DNA of 6,235 nt, from positions 1 through 6,235 of the forward strand of contig JAXHTH010000056.1 in assembly GCA_034211115.1 (NCBI GenBank), given 5' to 3'. The stretch comes from JAXHTH01 sp034211115 (lineage in GTDB: Bacteria; Planctomycetota; Phycisphaerae; Phycisphaerales; SM1A02). A model generated the notes under the pieces. It was not told the origin of the DNA, made no database searches, and worked only from the letters and a program-made list of their open reading frames with translations. Shown here one piece after another: positions 5,511-6,235 of the stretch. The stretch's first letter is position 1, and every line of letters starts with the position of its first letter. Made by a program: the position numbers and the translations under genes.

Positions 5511-6235
5511 TCACCCGCCCGTCGTATCGACGGTGCGCGGCCGCGCGTTGTAGAAGATGGCGTACAGAAGCGGGACGACGATAAGGGTCAGCACCGTCGC
5601 GAACGACAGGCCGAAGATGATCACGATAGCCATGTCCCTGAAGAAGACATCGGTGAGCAGCGGGATCATGCCAAGCACGGTGGTCAGGGCCGCGAGCACC
5701 ACCGGCCGTGATCGACTCACCGCACTCCGCACGATGGCGTGGTAGTGATCGATTCCGAGTGCGGTCTGGGCGTTGGCCTCGTCGATCAGCACCACGGAAT
5801 TCTTGATGAGCATGCCCGTCAGGCTGAGGACGCCAAGGATGGGCATGAAGCCGAACTCGGCGCCGGTGCTGAGCAGGCCGACCGTCACGCCGATCACCGC
5901 CAGCGGAACGGTCAGCACGATGATGATCGGCTGCCGAAGGTTGTTGAAGAGCACGAGCAGGATGAACCCCATGCCGCCGAAACACAAGGGCAGCAAGGCC
6001 GTCAGGCCTCCGTTGGCCTTCGCCGATTTCTCGTACTCCCCGCCCCACTCGAGGCTGTATCCGACCGGCAGCGGCACGGACTCGATCTGCGGACGGAGAC
6101 GGTTGAAGAGAGCAGCGGCGGAGCCGACCGCAGGATCGCACATCACGGTCAGCGTCGGCGCCCGATCGCGGCGCCCGATGATGGGATCCTGCCAGCCGAG
6201 AGCGAGCCCGCGTGTGACCTGGTCCAGCGGCACCG
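5511..6235 (-). CDS. RND-family multidrug efflux permease, C-terminal part (cut by window edge)
   Basis: The last 241 codons of an AcrB/MexB-type inner-membrane proton-driven pump are present; the full protein would be about 1,000 residues or more. The first in-window codons have no real start: the codon at 6233 is an internal GTG. Fragment residues 1-70 belong to the last periplasmic porter segment (PLPVGYSLEWGGEYEKS). Five hydrophobic helices follow at about 76-96, 101-122, 128-153, 174-197 and 201-226, fitting TM8-TM12. GMLIKNSVVLIDEA (140-153) matches the TM10 motif, with Lys144 in the place of the AcrB proton-relay lysine Lys940. Arg176 sits where the conserved TM11 arginine is expected. 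The C-terminal tail is short. A membrane-fusion partner gene would be expected further upstream, outside the window. Substrate is unknown; drug versus metal export cannot be decided from this part. Confidence 0.95.
   Translation of the reverse strand, partial: VPLDQVTRGLALGWQDPIIGRRDRAPTLTVMCDPAVGSAAALFNRLRPQIESVPLPVGYSLEWGGEYEKSAKANGGLTALLPLCFGGMGFILLVLFNNLRQPIIIVLTVPLAVIGVTVGLLSTGAEFGFMPILGVLSLTGMLIKNSVVLIDEANAQTALGIDHYHAIVRSAVSRSRPVVLAALTTVLGMIPLLTDVFFRDMAIVIIFGLSFATVLTLIVVPLLYAIFYNARPRTVDTTGG

Noticed and set aside
5023..6141. A 372-codon minus-strand open frame spanning the lipoprotein end and the RND gene
   Set aside because: It crosses two well-supported genes, antisense to one and out of frame with the other, and its translation is Arg- and Gly-rich without membrane segments or motifs.

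Overview
This is a GC-rich bacterial window. It resembles a planctomycete, possibly Phycisphaerae-like. The inference rests on a minus-strand pair made of an ECF sigma factor and a large zinc-finger/Ser-Thr kinase/TPR protein. The kinase has the 'HGGQGVVY' loop and 'ASKRQRRRFEREI' region that I associate from memory with planctomycete kinases. The almost complete absence of TTA, CTA and TCA codons fits a high-GC genome. No marker gene fixes the taxonomy.

Layout from left to right. (1) Positions 8-39 hold a strong GC-rich hairpin, probably a terminator in the gap left of the kinase gene. (2) Positions 53-2857 (minus) encode a 934-residue protein with an N-terminal anti-sigma-type zinc finger, a Ser/Thr kinase domain, one membrane helix and a long TPR array of strict 42-residue period. 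(3) Positions 2882-3469 (minus) encode the ECF sigma factor, 24 nt upstream of the kinase gene. The two almost certainly form an operon, read from a possible promoter near 3500-3527. (4) Positions 3470-3856 carry no convincing gene but do contain a perfect 8-bp inverted repeat. (5) Positions 3857-4150 (minus) encode what looks like an orphan C-terminal piece of an MscS-type mechanosensitive channel, probably a gene remnant. (6) Positions 4204-5448 (plus) encode a 414-residue lipoprotein of a conserved but functionally unknown type. (7) Positions 5511-6235 (minus) are the C-terminal part of an RND efflux permease that continues past the right edge.

The clearest functional unit is the sigma/kinase operon. 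The kinase protein joins a predicted cytoplasmic sigma-binding finger and kinase to an extracytoplasmic TPR array. This suggests one-protein transmembrane control of the neighbouring sigma factor. The lipoprotein and RND genes converge, with only 62 bp between them. A shared envelope role is possible but is not shown by the sequence. I see no CRISPR array, tRNA, rRNA, insertion sequence or phage gene.
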